This document shows positions 15,488 to 15,700 of a DNA stretch of 15,700 nt, one piece after another. Numbering within the stretch: the stretch's first letter is position 1; each line of letters opens with the position of its first letter. A program made the position numbers and the translations under genes. This DNA comes from Rhizobiaceae bacterium (GTDB lineage: Bacteria; Pseudomonadota; Alphaproteobacteria; Rhizobiales; Rhizobiaceae). The DNA lies in assembly GCA_014380965.1 (NCBI GenBank), contig JACMIV010000154.1, positions 1 to 15,700 of the forward strand, given 5' to 3'. The notes under the pieces are model-generated. The model saw only the letters and a program-made list of their open reading frames with translations. It was not told where the DNA came from and made no database searches.

Positions 15488-15700
15488 TCAATTCGGGCGA
15501 AGCAGGGTGGCGGCTGTCCGTTTCGTCACGTCCTCGCGGTCGAGCTGCATCGCGTAGCTGCCACTCACGTTCGCGACGACGACGGATGGAATGCCTAGAG
15601 CCTGCGAAAAGCCGGGCATGCCGTCGTTGAGCCCGAGATGGGTATTGTTGTGTGCAGCGCCGGCAAGGATGACGTATTTCTCGCCGGGCTGGAGGTTAGC
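15488..15700 (-). CDS. C-terminal fragment of unassigned protein, possible secreted effector
   Basis: Seventy codons plus TGA (15488-15490) are visible; the gene continues beyond the right edge. The visible part contains KYVILAGAAHNNTHLG, then MPGFSQALGIPSVVVANV, and ends DVTKRTAATLLRPN. The His-containing GAAHNNTH stretch after a hydrophobic strand, followed by a short loop and a second hydrophobic strand, recalls the active-site layout of ChaN/TIKI-like domains found at the ends of some large bacterial toxins. That resemblance is weak and from memory. Codon use looks like the neighbours. Its place directly upstream of a CesT-like chaperone gene on the same strand makes a secreted effector a reasonable guess. 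Confidence 0.6.
   Translation of the reverse strand, partial: ANLQPGEKYVILAGAAHNNTHLGLNDGMPGFSQALGIPSVVVANVSGSYAMQLDREDVTKRTAATLLRPN

Overview
The window is about 65% GC and looks like an alphaproteobacterium of the order Hyphomicrobiales (Rhizobiales). The evidence is a choline transporter of Sinorhizobium ChoX-ChoW-ChoV type, a fused TrpE-TrpG anthranilate synthase behind a rhizobial-type trpL attenuator, and a PutA without DNA-binding domain facing an Lrp-type regulator. Genus is not determined; Aurantimonadaceae-like relatives are only a guess. No tRNA, rRNA, CRISPR array, insertion sequence or phage gene was seen.

Layout. 1-2819 (minus): choline ABC transporter choX-choW-choV, with choV cut by the left window edge and a stable hairpin between choX and choW. 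3041-3502 (minus) and 3621-6734 (plus): a divergent pair of Lrp/AsnC regulator (PutR-like) and bifunctional proline catabolic enzyme PutA. 6753-7627 (minus): a two-gene unit of SRPBCC/AHSA1-type protein and DUF1428 protein, convergent with putA. 7628-8098: a 471-base stretch without a credible protein gene. It holds a candidate small RNA with two hairpin loops carrying anti-Shine-Dalgarno UCCUCC, closed by a near-perfect intrinsic terminator at 7947-7977. 8099-9778 (plus): formate-tetrahydrofolate ligase fhs. 9923-11533 (plus): membrane c-di-GMP phosphodiesterase (CSS-motif plus EAL). 11637-14914 (plus): leader peptide trpL with tandem Trp codons, attenuator, trpE(G) and, 7 bases downstream, a cation diffusion facilitator. 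14933-15700 (minus): a CesT-family type III secretion chaperone gene and, just upstream of it, the last 70 codons of an unassigned protein that may be its cargo.

Function. The left half takes up choline and degrades proline, which serve as both osmolytes and carbon/nitrogen sources. Fhs supplies C1-tetrahydrofolate and could connect to demethylation of choline-derived betaine, although no betaine-degrading gene is present here. The trp unit is controlled by ribosome stalling on Trp codons in the leader.

The most rewarding parts are non-coding or at the edge: the anti-SD small RNA candidate resembling alphaproteobacterial αr14/cuckoo/CcsR RNAs, the trpL attenuator (likely a leaderless mRNA), and the putative secretion chaperone with its truncated upstream partner.
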